This document shows, piece by piece, positions 52,209-61,871 of a stretch of 64,000 nt of DNA. The notes under the pieces were generated by a model. It had not been told where the DNA came from. It worked only from the letters and a program-made list of their open reading frames with translations, and ran no database searches. The stretch's first letter is position 1; every line of letters starts with the position of its first letter. The DNA lies in NCBI GenBank assembly GCA_044376515.1, contig JBILKV010000001.1, forward strand, positions 23,094-87,093, in the 5' to 3' direction. The stretch is from Chth-196 sp044376515. Lineage in GTDB: Bacteria; Verrucomicrobiota; Verrucomicrobiia; Chthoniobacterales; Chthoniobacteraceae. A program made the translations under genes and the position numbers.

Positions 52209-53753
52209 ATGTTTTCCCAAAGCTTTCTTTCTGTGAAAAATCCGAACGCCCTCCGTTTCCCCGTTTACGCTGCCGTGGTCTTTGCGGCGGCCTCTTCCGG
52301 CTTGCAGGCGCAATCCGCCGCAACGGCGCAAACGCCACCCTATCAGGTCGAGGAAATTCCCGTTCCCAAGGGCGTCGCGCCGGAGATCGGCGGACTGGGC
52401 TTCACTCCCTCCGGCAAGCTGGTGGTGCTCACGCGGCGCTCCGGAATCCTCATGGCCGTGCCCGCGGCGGATGCGACCCGGATGCAGTGGAGCCGGTTCA
52501 GCGAACAGTCCTTGCACAATGCCAACGGCCTGTTTGTGATATCGGACCGCGAACTGCTGGTCAGCCAGATGCCCGAACTCACCCGCGTGTTGGACCACGA
52601 CGGGGACGGCGTCGCCGACGAGTACCGGACCGAGGCTTCCTTCAACCTGAGTGGCGCCTATCATGAAGTCACCGCGGGCCCTGTCCCCGACGGGAAGGGC
52701 GGCTTTTTCATTGCGCTCAACACCGCCTCTCACTCGGGGTTCACCTTCGAGCACACCCGCGGTGAGTTTTCAGAGGTCAGTCGCCGAGGGCGCAATTTCG
52801 CTTCGGTGCCCTACCGCGGTTGGGTCATGCATTGGAGTCCCAAGACGGGCCTCGTTCCTTTCGCCAAGGGGTTTCGTTCGCCCAACGGGATCCAAACCAG
52901 TCCGGAGGGGGCGGTGTGGGTGACCGACAACCAGGGAGACTTTCGCACCACAAACCCCCTTTATCTTGTGGAAAAGGGTCTGTTCTACGGCCACCCCTCC
53001 TCGCTTGTCTGGGATCCTGATTACGTCAAAAACGAACCCAAGCGGGATCCCCTCAAGCAGCCCATGGCTGATTTGGATGCCATGCGGGCGCCGGCGGCCG
53101 TCCTGTTCCCCTATGGCTTTTCGCGTTCGCCCGCAGAGCCGTTGTTTGAGACGACTGGCGGAAAGTTCGGTCCCTTCCATGGGCAGTTGCTGGTTGCCGA
53201 TGCCGCCGCGCCGCGGATCATCCGCGTGATGCTCGAAAAGGTGGACGGGGTAACGCAGGGCGCCTGTGTGGATTTTCACTCCCACAACGGCCTTCGCAAC
53301 GGTTCGAACCGCATGGTGTTTTCCCCGGAGGGCACCGAGCTCTACGTCGGGCAGACGATGCGTGAGTGGGCAGGCGCCATGGAGGGGTTGCAGCGAATTA
53401 AATTCAATGGCGGCAGAGTGTTCGAGGTGCTCAATGTGCGCCTCAAACCGGACGGTTTTGAGTTGGAGTTCACCCAATCCGTGGATGCCGGCACCGGAGA
53501 ACAGCCCGACGCTTTTGCGACGGACTCTTACTGGTACCAGTACTCGTCCAACTATGGCGGCCCGGAGTCTCAAGCGGAGAAGGCGCGCGTGGCGTCGGTC
53601 GCGTGGAGCGCAGACCGTCGCAAGGTGCGGTTGGTCTATCCGAAGATGGAGGCGCAAAGGGTGATGCGCATCAACATGACGGGGCTCACCTCAAGTGCCC
53701 AACCGCTCGGCCACGGCATGGTCGCCTACACCGTCAATCGGCTCGCCAGATAG
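52209..53753 (+). CDS. Exported sugar-dehydrogenase-like beta-propeller protein
   Basis: 514 residues with signal peptide (about 15-35). It reads as a propeller of the PVC membrane-bound-dehydrogenase/L-sorbosone-dehydrogenase-like type: EVTAGPVPDGKGGFFIALN, FRSPNGIQTSPEGAVWVTDNQGDF and NRMVFSPEGTELYVGQT are typical blades. It probably oxidises a sugar or alcohol with a bound quinone-type cofactor, electrons passing to the copper protein encoded upstream (inference from the pairing). No heme motif is present in this version. Confidence 0.75.
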   Translation: MFSQSFLSVKNPNALRFPVYAAVVFAAASSGLQAQSAATAQTPPYQVEEIPVPKGVAPEIGGLGFTPSGKLVVLTRRSGILMAVPAADATRMQWSRFSEQSLHNANGLFVISDRELLVSQMPELTRVLDHDGDGVADEYRTEASFNLSGAYHEVTAGPVPDGKGGFFIALNTASHSGFTFEHTRGEFSEVSRRGRNFASVPYRGWVMHWSPKTGLVPFAKGFRSPNGIQTSPEGAVWVTDNQGDFRTTNPLYLVEKGLFYGHPSSLVWDPDYVKNEPKRDPLKQPMADLDAMRAPAAVLFPYGFSRSPAEPLFETTGGKFGPFHGQLLVADAAAPRIIRVMLEKVDGVTQGACVDFHSHNGLRNGSNRMVFSPEGTELYVGQTMREWAGAMEGLQRIKFNGGRVFEVLNVRLKPDGFELEFTQSVDAGTGEQPDAFATDSYWYQYSSNYGGPESQAEKARVASVAWSADRRKVRLVYPKMEAQRVMRINMTGLTSSAQPLGHGMVAYTVNRLAR

Positions 53754-53850
53754 GATACCGAGTTTCGTCCGCTCCTTTTGGAAATGCCGGCCGGCTGCGG
53801 ACATCCCATTGCTTTTGCGCTCCCCCCCATCCGACTGGTATCTCCCCGTC

Positions 53851-54678
53851 ATGAAATTCGCCATCTGCAACGAAACCTTTCCCGACTGGTCCTTTGAGAA
53901 GGCCTGCGCCTTCGCCCGCGAATGCGGTTACACCGGACTTGAAGTGGCCCCCTTCACCCTTGCGAAGTACGCTACTGAAGTGACGCCCTCCAAGCGCGGC
54001 GAACTGCGCAAAATCGCCACCGACGCGGGTCTTGAGATCATCGGGCTCCACTGGCTCCTCGCCCAGACGGAAGGATTTTACCTTACCACCCCCAATCCCG
54101 GGATCCGGGAGGCCACGGCCGAGTACCTCTGCGAGTTGGTGCGTTTGTGCGCGGATCTGGGCGGCCACATCATGGTGCTCGGCTCGCCCAAACAGCGGAA
54201 TCTCTTGCCGGGCGTATCCCACGAGGAGGGCATGCGTTATGCCGCCGACACGCTGCGGCGCGTGGTTCCTGAGTTGGAAAGCCGCGGCGTGACACTCGCG
54301 CTCGAACCGCTCGGCCCAGAAGAGGGCGATTTCCTGCGCACCGCCGATTTGGGGGTGGAGTTGATGGGCATGGTGGACTCGCCCAACTGCCGGCTGCATC
54401 TCGACGTGAAGGCGATGTCGACCGAGTCGGTTCCGATTGCAGACATCCTTCGCAAGCACCGCGCGCGTGTCGCGCACTTCCACGCAAACGACCCCAACCG
54501 CCGCGGCCCGGGAATGGGCGAGGTGGATTTCGGCCCCATCTTCCAAACGCTGCGGGAGATCGACTACCGTGGCTGGGTGTCTGTCGAGGTGTTTGACTAC
54601 TCCCCCGGGCCGGAATTTCTGGCGCGTGAAAGCATGCGTTACATGCGCGAGACGCTCGTGAAAATCGGTGCAGCCTGA
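53851..54678 (+). CDS. Sugar phosphate isomerase/epimerase (AP-endonuclease-2-like TIM barrel)
   Basis: 275 residues, cytoplasmic. Family features: FARECGYTGLEVAP near the start, ALEPLGPEEGDFLRT with a metal-ligand Glu, LHLDVKAM, HFHANDPNRRGPGMGEVDFGPI, and SVEVFDYSPG near the end, giving the usual Glu/Asp/His/Glu metal set. Substrate unknown; relatives act on xylose-, tagatose- or inositol-type sugars. It lies 97 bp downstream of the propeller gene in the same direction and probably belongs to the cluster. Confidence 0.85.
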   Translation: MKFAICNETFPDWSFEKACAFARECGYTGLEVAPFTLAKYATEVTPSKRGELRKIATDAGLEIIGLHWLLAQTEGFYLTTPNPGIREATAEYLCELVRLCADLGGHIMVLGSPKQRNLLPGVSHEEGMRYAADTLRRVVPELESRGVTLALEPLGPEEGDFLRTADLGVELMGMVDSPNCRLHLDVKAMSTESVPIADILRKHRARVAHFHANDPNRRGPGMGEVDFGPIFQTLREIDYRGWVSVEVFDYSPGPEFLARESMRYMRETLVKIGAA

Positions 54679-54920
54679 TCACCGTTTTCGGTGGAACATT
54701 TCCGATTGGGCGCAAAATGCTGGCCCTCGTAGGCCGCTATACGCCTCGCCCCGGACTTGCGCAGCCCAAAGGGCCGGGATTTCCCGCCGGGACGCAGCCC
54801 GCCCATTTCATGCGGGGGGCCTCCCGGAGTTCGAGACAAACGTACGATCGGAGAAGACTTCGCACGATCTTCACCCTTTCTTTGGAGCGGTTTTCCAAAA
54901 ACTGATTAACCTGAGCAGCA

Positions 54921-57212
54921 ATGACCACTACGCAAACGGCCCGTCCTCTGAGTCTCCTTCGCACCGATCTGCCGGCCGGGCTTGTTGTTTTCCTGGTGGC
55001 GCTCCCGCTTTGCTTGGGAGTGGCTCTCGCGTCCAATGCACCCCTGTTCTCGGGCATTCTGGCGGGTATCATCGGCGGGGTCGTGGTGGGTCTGATCAGC
55101 GGCTCTCCCCTTGGGGTTAGCGGACCGGCGGCCGGACTCATCGCGGTCGTCTCCTCGCAGCTTGCCAGCCTCGGGTCCTTTGAAAACTTTCTCGCCGCCG
55201 TGATGGTTTGTGGAGGCATTCAGTTGGTGCTGGGCCTGACCCGGTGTGGATTCATCGCCGCTTTCTTTCCTTCAAGCGTGATCAAGGGGTTGCTTGTGGC
55301 CATCGGGATGATTCTTTGCCTGAAACAGATCCCCCACGTGCTGGGGCATGACCGGGATCCCGACGGGGAGCTGTCGTTCCAACAACCCGATGGCAGGAGC
55401 ACTCTGACCGAACTGTTTGACACCTTGTTCGACTTCCAGCAGGGGGCTCTGTTGATCGGGGTCTGCTCTCTGTTGTTGCTGGTGCTGTGGGGGCGCTTAC
55501 GAGTTTTGAAAAACTCACCGGTCCCCGCACCCGTGGCCGTGGTTGCCTTCGCTTTGGTCGTGAACTTCCTTTTGGGAAAAATCGGCGGCGTCTGGGCGAT
55601 CGAAGAGTCTCATCTGGTTCAGGTCCCCGTGCTCTCGGAGGGGACGTCGTTTGCTGGTCTTTTTGTGTTTCCAAACTGGGAAGCGTTCTCAAACCCAGCG
55701 GTTTACCTGGCCGGCCTGTCAGTCGCCTTTGTCGCCTCCCTTGAAACGCTGCTCAATCTGGAAGCCGTGGACAAGTTGGATCCCCTCCAACGGACCTCCC
55801 CGCCGAACCGGGAGTTGGTGGCGCAGGGCGTCGGCAATCTTCTGGGTGGCCTTCTCGGAGCGCTTCCTGTGACCTGCGTGATTATCCGGAGCAGTGTGAA
55901 CGCGAGTGCCGGTGCCCGCAGTCGCGTCAGCACCGTGGCCCACGGCGTGTTGATCGCCGGATGCGTCTTTTTGATTCCCGGTTTTTTAAACCAAATCCCG
56001 CTTTCCGCGTTGGGCGCCATTCTTTTAGTGACCGGCTTGAAGTTGGCGAGTCCCGCCGTCTTCCGGCAAATGTGGGAGGAGGGCCGCGCCCAGTTTGTCC
56101 CCTTCAGCGTCACGGTGCTCGGGATCCTGTTCACCGACCTGATGGTTGGGATTCTGCTAGGGTTGGGGACAAGCATTGGATTCCTCCTCCACAGCAATCT
56201 GCGGCGCCCCCTGAGGCGGATTCTCGAGAAGCATCCCTCCGGCGAAATTCTCCGCATCGAGTTGTCCCACCAGGTGAGTTTCTTGAGCAAGGCAACGCTC
56301 GAGAAGAACCTCAGGGAAGTGCCGAGGGGAGGCCACGTGCTGCTCGATGCCCGCAATGCCGACTACATCGACGCCGATATTCTTGATTTCATCCACGATT
56401 TTCAAAGCACAATCGCACCGGCCCACGGCGTGCAAGTGAGCATGCTCGGATTTCGCGAGATGTGTCCGGCTCTACGCGACCGGTTGGAGTTCGCCGAATA
56501 CTCGAGCAAGGAGTTGCAAAGCCGGATCAAACCACACGAGGTCATCGACATCCTCAAGGCGGGCAACGACCGGTTTCGCAACGGCCAGCGGATTTACAGG
56601 GATCTCGGGCGACAGATGGAAAAAACGGCCGCCGGTCAGTTCCCCATGGCCATTGTCTTGAGTTGCATCGACTCGCGCGCACCTGCCGAACTCCTCTTCG
56701 ATGTCGGCTTGGGGGACATCTTCTGCGTGCGCGTGGCTGGCAATGTGGCCAAGGACAAGGTGATTGGAAGCGTGGAGTACGCGTGTGGCTGTGCCGGGGC
56801 GAAGCTCGTCGTGGTGATGGGCCACAGTTTGTGTGGAGCAGTGGGGGCGGCCGTCAAGTTGTTCAACAGCGCCGAATCGATTGAGGCGGCCACTGGTTGC
56901 AACAACCTTTCAACCCTCCTCGGCGAAATCCAACTCTCGATCGACCAACCGCCGCCCGCCCCAACTTTGTTGGGCGCGAGGGCTGCTTTCACCGACCATG
57001 TTTCCCGGAGGAACGTGCTCCACACGCTCGGAGTGTTGCGCGAAAAGAGTGCGCTTCTTTGCCGCTTGGAAAAGGAGGGCACCATTGCGATGGTCGGCGC
57101 CTTCTATGACATCGAGACCGGCGTGGTGACCTTCATGAACAGCGAGGAGCGTGCCCTCGTGTATAAGGCAAATCCCTCCGCCCCGGCCCTGCGCATCGAG
57201 GAGACCGCCTAG
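54921..57212 (+). CDS. SulP-family anion transporter fused to a STAS domain and a beta-carbonic anhydrase
   Basis: 763 residues. A SulP membrane domain covers about 10-425 with the family opening DLPAGLVVFLVALPLCLGVA and some ten to fourteen transmembrane segments, a STAS domain about 440-535 (LLDARNADYIDADILDFIHDF), and a beta-carbonic anhydrase about 545-740 with zinc/active-site motif CIDSRAP (Cys582, Asp584, Arg586) and GHSLCGA (His635, Cys638). Such fusions couple bicarbonate uptake to CO2/HCO3- interconversion. It may feed PEP carboxylase and biotin carboxylases. The stop is followed after 20 bp by a strong hairpin. Confidence 0.93.
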   Translation: MTTTQTARPLSLLRTDLPAGLVVFLVALPLCLGVALASNAPLFSGILAGIIGGVVVGLISGSPLGVSGPAAGLIAVVSSQLASLGSFENFLAAVMVCGGIQLVLGLTRCGFIAAFFPSSVIKGLLVAIGMILCLKQIPHVLGHDRDPDGELSFQQPDGRSTLTELFDTLFDFQQGALLIGVCSLLLLVLWGRLRVLKNSPVPAPVAVVAFALVVNFLLGKIGGVWAIEESHLVQVPVLSEGTSFAGLFVFPNWEAFSNPAVYLAGLSVAFVASLETLLNLEAVDKLDPLQRTSPPNRELVAQGVGNLLGGLLGALPVTCVIIRSSVNASAGARSRVSTVAHGVLIAGCVFLIPGFLNQIPLSALGAILLVTGLKLASPAVFRQMWEEGRAQFVPFSVTVLGILFTDLMVGILLGLGTSIGFLLHSNLRRPLRRILEKHPSGEILRIELSHQVSFLSKATLEKNLREVPRGGHVLLDARNADYIDADILDFIHDFQSTIAPAHGVQVSMLGFREMCPALRDRLEFAEYSSKELQSRIKPHEVIDILKAGNDRFRNGQRIYRDLGRQMEKTAAGQFPMAIVLSCIDSRAPAELLFDVGLGDIFCVRVAGNVAKDKVIGSVEYACGCAGAKLVVVMGHSLCGAVGAAVKLFNSAESIEAATGCNNLSTLLGEIQLSIDQPPPAPTLLGARAAFTDHVSRRNVLHTLGVLREKSALLCRLEKEGTIAMVGAFYDIETGVVTFMNSEERALVYKANPSAPALRIEETA

Positions 57213-57232
57213 CCTCTGCAACCGCCCCCGCC

Positions 57233-57249
57233 CCGGGGAGGCTCCCCGG
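57233..57249. terminator. Strong stem-loop between convergent genes
   Basis: CCGGGGA-GGC-TCCCCGG, a perfect 7-bp GC-rich stem with a 3-nt loop, 20 bp after the transporter stop and facing the ThuA gene. No U-tract follows in either direction, so Rho-independent activity is uncertain. Confidence 0.45.
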
Positions 57250-57309
57250 CAAGCCCCGGGAGGCGGCAGCGTCGGCTCACTTCTTCCCTATCTGAGGACT
57301 CCTCCCCGC

Positions 57310-58347
57310 CTATTTTTTAGGCGAGGGCGCAGGGTTGGGTTCACCCGGCAGGGCCTTTCCCAGCCCCAGATCCGAGAGCTTCATCCCCTTGCGGAAACCG
57401 TTGAACCCGTAGAATCCGGGTTTGTATTCGTCCACGAAGTCGACGGGCGCCTTGGAGGGAACATCCAGACCGAGGCCCCAGTACACCCCGTTGACCACCA
57501 GTCTGCGGAGTCCTTCGTTTTCAAACTCGTTCGCCGCCCCCATGGTCGTGCAAAAAACACGGTTGGTTTTGCCCGCTTCATTGGTGTGCAGTCGTGTCCA
57601 GGCAATGGGCATCATCGGCGAGTTGACGTCCTGCTCCATCTTGTCGGTGGCGCGCTTTTTGTTGTAAGCCGCAGGAGGGGCGTCGGGAGTCATTCCGGCA
57701 AGCACCTTGCCCCGCAGCAGAATGGTCGCGTCCTCGGGCGGATAGGCCTCGTAGACATCGGTGGTGCCGAATATGTCAAAGACCCCGTGGAGGAGTTGGG
57801 AACCCTCTGCGGCCGGTTCCACCACGGCGAGAGTCGCCTCGGACTTGTGCCGCCCCCAGTGGCTGACCCACTTTTCCCCCAGCACGCGCTTGCCGAAATC
57901 CGCCAGTCGGTTGCCGTTGAAGGCGTGTGTGGAGGTGCGCAGTCCCACGATCGGTTTGCCAGCGAGGTAGGCCTTCTCAAAGGTCGCAAGCGCCTCCTCG
58001 GGCCAGTTGCGGAACCGGAGCGAAAGAAGGAGCAGGTCGGCCGAGTTGATGGGGTCGGGGTCGGAGAGGGACTTGCCGGCGTTCGGATTAATGGTGCCGT
58101 CCTCGTCGATGGAAAAGAGCACGGTGCACTTGAAGCCGTGACGCTGGCTGAGGATTTTCGCGAGCATTGGGAGCGCTTCCTCCGACCGGTATTCCTCGTC
58201 TCCGGCGAGCAGCACGATGTGCTTGCCCTGGCCGGGACCGCCGGGACGGGCTTCAAAGACGAGCGAACGTTCCGCCGCGCTCAACGGGGTGGGGGACAAC
58301 GCAAATGTGCCGAGGCATGCGACGAGGAGAATGGGAGAAACTTTCAT
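57310..58347 (-). CDS. Exported ThuA-domain protein
   Basis: 345 residues: signal peptide (about 1-24), then a ThuA-like (class-I-amidotransferase-like fold) domain with HIVLLAGDEEYRSEEALPMLAKIL, LLLLSLRFRNWPE, VGLRTSTHAF and VFCTTMGAANEFENEGLRRLVVNG. ThuA was first linked to trehalose use in rhizobia; in PVC bacteria exported versions are very common and uncharacterised. Stands alone, divergent from gapA. Confidence 0.85.
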   Translation of the reverse strand: MKVSPILLVACLGTFALSPTPLSAAERSLVFEARPGGPGQGKHIVLLAGDEEYRSEEALPMLAKILSQRHGFKCTVLFSIDEDGTINPNAGKSLSDPDPINSADLLLLSLRFRNWPEEALATFEKAYLAGKPIVGLRTSTHAFNGNRLADFGKRVLGEKWVSHWGRHKSEATLAVVEPAAEGSQLLHGVFDIFGTTDVYEAYPPEDATILLRGKVLAGMTPDAPPAAYNKKRATDKMEQDVNSPMMPIAWTRLHTNEAGKTNRVFCTTMGAANEFENEGLRRLVVNGVYWGLGLDVPSKAPVDFVDEYKPGFYGFNGFRKGMKLSDLGLGKALPGEPNPAPSPKK

Positions 58348-58637
58348 GGATTTTTGATATACCTACGCAAGGGCACGGAAGGATCGGAAGAATGTCAAGT
58401 GGCGGCGGCGGGCATGTTCGGTTCGGCTCCCCGCGTGACGCGTGGTTGTTCACCGGGCGGCCGTTTCCGGCGGAAAAGACAACCACCGCGCGGCACTTTT
58501 CTAAGGCGCGATCCGGAGGGAGGAGGGTTTGTGGCATTGACGCAGGGGAGGCCACCTCTGTTTATTGGAGGCTTCCATCGGCGGTCTCGGGCCATTTCTG
58601 CCCCGCCTCTCCAGCCAACACTCTAATACTCTGAATC

Positions 58638-59681
<1,044 letters not shown>

Positions 59682-59704
59682 CCCGCGCGATGTCCACGAA
59701 GTCC

Positions 59705-59724
59705 CGGATCCTCCGTCGGATCCG
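59705..59724. promoter_or_regulatory. Stem-loop in the gapA-pgk spacer
   Basis: CGGATCC-TCCGTC-GGATCCG, perfect 7-bp arms, in the 88-bp spacer. Could be an mRNA processing or stability element giving unequal expression of gapA and pgk, or a weak attenuator; no U-tract follows. Confidence 0.35.
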
Positions 59725-59769
59725 CGGGCTTCACCACACGGTCCAATTCGTCTTTTCCTAGTTGTTGCC

Positions 59770-60981
59770 ATGTCCAAACTTTCCGTCCGCGACCTCAGCC
59801 TCTCCGGCAAGCGCGTCCTGCTGCGCGTCGACTTCAACGTTCCCACCGAGGTGCGCGAAGGCGTCACCCACATCACCGACGACACCCGGATCCGGGAAAG
59901 CCTTCCCACGCTGGAACACCTCCGCGCGGCCGGGGCCAAGGTCATCGTGATGGCGCACTTCGGCCGGCCGAAAGGCGAGGTGAATCTGAAGTACACCCTT
60001 CACCCGGTGGCGCAGCATCTCTCGCACTTGCTGGGAATGGCCGTCGGTTTTTCGCCCGAGTGCACTGGCGCCGTGCCCGCAAAGATGGTGGAGGAGATGC
60101 AGAACGGAGACGTGCTGCTGCTCGAGAACGTGCGTTTCCACGCGGGCGAAGAGGGCAACGACCCGGCTTTTGCAAAGGAACTGGCCGCTCTCGGTGATGT
60201 CTACGTCAACGACGCCTTCGGCGCGGCGCACCGCGCGCACGCGTCGACCGCAGGCATCGCGGCCTTCGTGCAGCAGGCGGCCATGGGGTTGCTCATGGAG
60301 AAGGAACTCCAGTATCTCCAGGGCGAACTGCGGGATCCGGCCCGGCCCTTTGTGGTCATCCTTGGCGGATCCAAGGTCTCCGACAAGATCGGCGTCATCA
60401 AGGCGCTGATGGAAAAGGCCAACACTTTCCTGATCGGCGGCGCCATGGCTTACACCTTTTTCCGAGCGCTTGGAATTCCCACCGGCAAAAGCCGGGTGGA
60501 GGCCGACAAGGTCGACCTCGCCAAGGAAATCCTCGCGCTGGCCGACGCAAAGGGCGTGCGGTTCCTCCTTCCGGTGGACAATCTCGAGACTCAGGAGATC
60601 AGTGCGACCGCCAAGCCCCGCCCCACGGGCCTGGTCTCTCCTACAAAGGGTATCAGCGAGGACTGGGAAGCCGTGGACATCGGGCCCGAGACCGTCACCC
60701 GTTACCGGGCGGAGATCGCGGGGGCACAAACGGTTCTGTGGAACGGACCCGTGGGCATCTTCGAATTGGAACCCTTCGCCACTGGGACCAAGTCCATCGC
60801 CGAGGCGCTCGCCTCCTCTGGCGCGGTGACCATCATCGGCGGCGGGGACTCGGTGACGGCGGTCAAACAGTTTGGCTACGGCGACAAGGTTTCCTTCTGC
60901 TCAACCGGTGGAGGGGCCTCATTGGAATTGCTTGAAGGCAAGGTGCTTCCAGGTGTGGCAGCCCTCTCTGAGAAAGCGTAG
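59770..60981 (+). CDS. pgk: Phosphoglycerate kinase
   Basis: 403 residues, full length. KRVLLRVDFNVPTE at the N-terminus, LLLENVRFHAGEEGND, NDAFGAAHRAHAST, VVILGGSKVSDKI in the hinge region, and C-terminal nucleotide-binding GGGDSVTAVK...STGGGASLELLEG. Makes ATP from 1,3-bisphosphoglycerate. Second of the three glycolytic genes; 67 bp to tpiA. Confidence 0.97.
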   Translation: MSKLSVRDLSLSGKRVLLRVDFNVPTEVREGVTHITDDTRIRESLPTLEHLRAAGAKVIVMAHFGRPKGEVNLKYTLHPVAQHLSHLLGMAVGFSPECTGAVPAKMVEEMQNGDVLLLENVRFHAGEEGNDPAFAKELAALGDVYVNDAFGAAHRAHASTAGIAAFVQQAAMGLLMEKELQYLQGELRDPARPFVVILGGSKVSDKIGVIKALMEKANTFLIGGAMAYTFFRALGIPTGKSRVEADKVDLAKEILALADAKGVRFLLPVDNLETQEISATAKPRPTGLVSPTKGISEDWEAVDIGPETVTRYRAEIAGAQTVLWNGPVGIFELEPFATGTKSIAEALASSGAVTIIGGGDSVTAVKQFGYGDKVSFCSTGGGASLELLEGKVLPGVAALSEKA

Positions 60982-61048
60982 TTTTTCCCAACCGGTCGAG
61001 TTCCTCCCTGACAAGGCCGGAGGGGCTGTCCCCCAAAGTATCCACCCC

Positions 61049-61813
61049 ATGCGAAAAAAGATCATTGCAGCGAACTGGAAGATGAACATGACGGTGAGCG
61101 AGTCGGAGGCTTTCCTCGCCACCTTCCTGCATGAACTCGGCAGTGAAAGCAGCGTGGAGGTGGTAATCATTCCGCCTTTCACTGCGCTCGCCAAGGTCTC
61201 CGAAATCCTGGGGCGCGGCCAACAGGCCAAGCTTGGCGCGCAGAACATGTCCTCCGAGAAGAGCGGGGCGTTCACCGGCGAAATCAGCGCGCAGATGCTG
61301 CGCGAGTTGTACGTACGCTACGTGGTGATCGGCCACAGCGAACGGCGCACCCTTTTCGGAGAGACCGACGAGGTCGTCAACCGCAAGGTGCGCGCCGCTC
61401 TCGACGCCGCGCTCAAGCCGATCGTCTGCATCGGGGAAACCCTCGAGCAGCGCGATGCGGGTCAGGTGGAGGCGGTGCTGCACCGACAGATTGAGGCCGG
61501 CTTGCACGGGCTCACCGCCAAGGAGTTGGGCGACTCCGTCCTTGCGTACGAACCGGTCTGGGCGATCGGAACCGGCCGCACTGCCACGCCTGACCAAGCC
61601 CAGGCCGCCCACGCTTTCATCCGCAAAACGCTCGCCGAACTCTGGGACGCAGCCACCGCCGAAAAGGTCCGCATCCAGTACGGCGGCAGCGTCAAACCTC
61701 AGAATGCGGGCGAGTTGTTGCATGCCCACGACATCGATGGCGCGCTCGTGGGCGGTGCGAGTCTCGAGCCTCGGGGCTTTGCAGAAATCGTGAAGGCCGC
61801 GCGGGCGGACTGA
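61049..61813 (+). CDS. tpiA: Triosephosphate isomerase
   Basis: 254 residues. AANWKMN with substrate-binding Asn/Lys, VIGHSERR with the electrophilic His (about residue 96), AYEPVWAIGTG with the catalytic Glu, and phosphate-binding YGGSV and GALVGGASL. Interconverts dihydroxyacetone phosphate and glyceraldehyde-3-phosphate. Start ATG at 61049 gives the conserved N-terminus. Last gene of the glycolytic run, convergent with the methyltransferase gene. Confidence 0.97.
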   Translation: MRKKIIAANWKMNMTVSESEAFLATFLHELGSESSVEVVIIPPFTALAKVSEILGRGQQAKLGAQNMSSEKSGAFTGEISAQMLRELYVRYVVIGHSERRTLFGETDEVVNRKVRAALDAALKPIVCIGETLEQRDAGQVEAVLHRQIEAGLHGLTAKELGDSVLAYEPVWAIGTGRTATPDQAQAAHAFIRKTLAELWDAATAEKVRIQYGGSVKPQNAGELLHAHDIDGALVGGASLEPRGFAEIVKAARAD

Positions 61814-61825
61814 CCGCGGTTGCCG

Positions 61826-61867
61826 TCCCAGCGCGCTGGGAGCGCGACCGCAAGCTGGCGTTGCGGT
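61826..61867. terminator. Paired stem-loops between tpiA and the methyltransferase gene
   Basis: A perfect 16-bp palindrome (TCCCAGCG/CGCTGGGA, 61826-61841) followed by ACCGCAA-GCTGGCG-TTGCGGT (61847-61867). They fill almost the whole convergent gap, consistent with a bidirectional terminator, or a single copy of a REP-like element. Confidence 0.5.
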
Positions 61868-61871
61868 CTTC

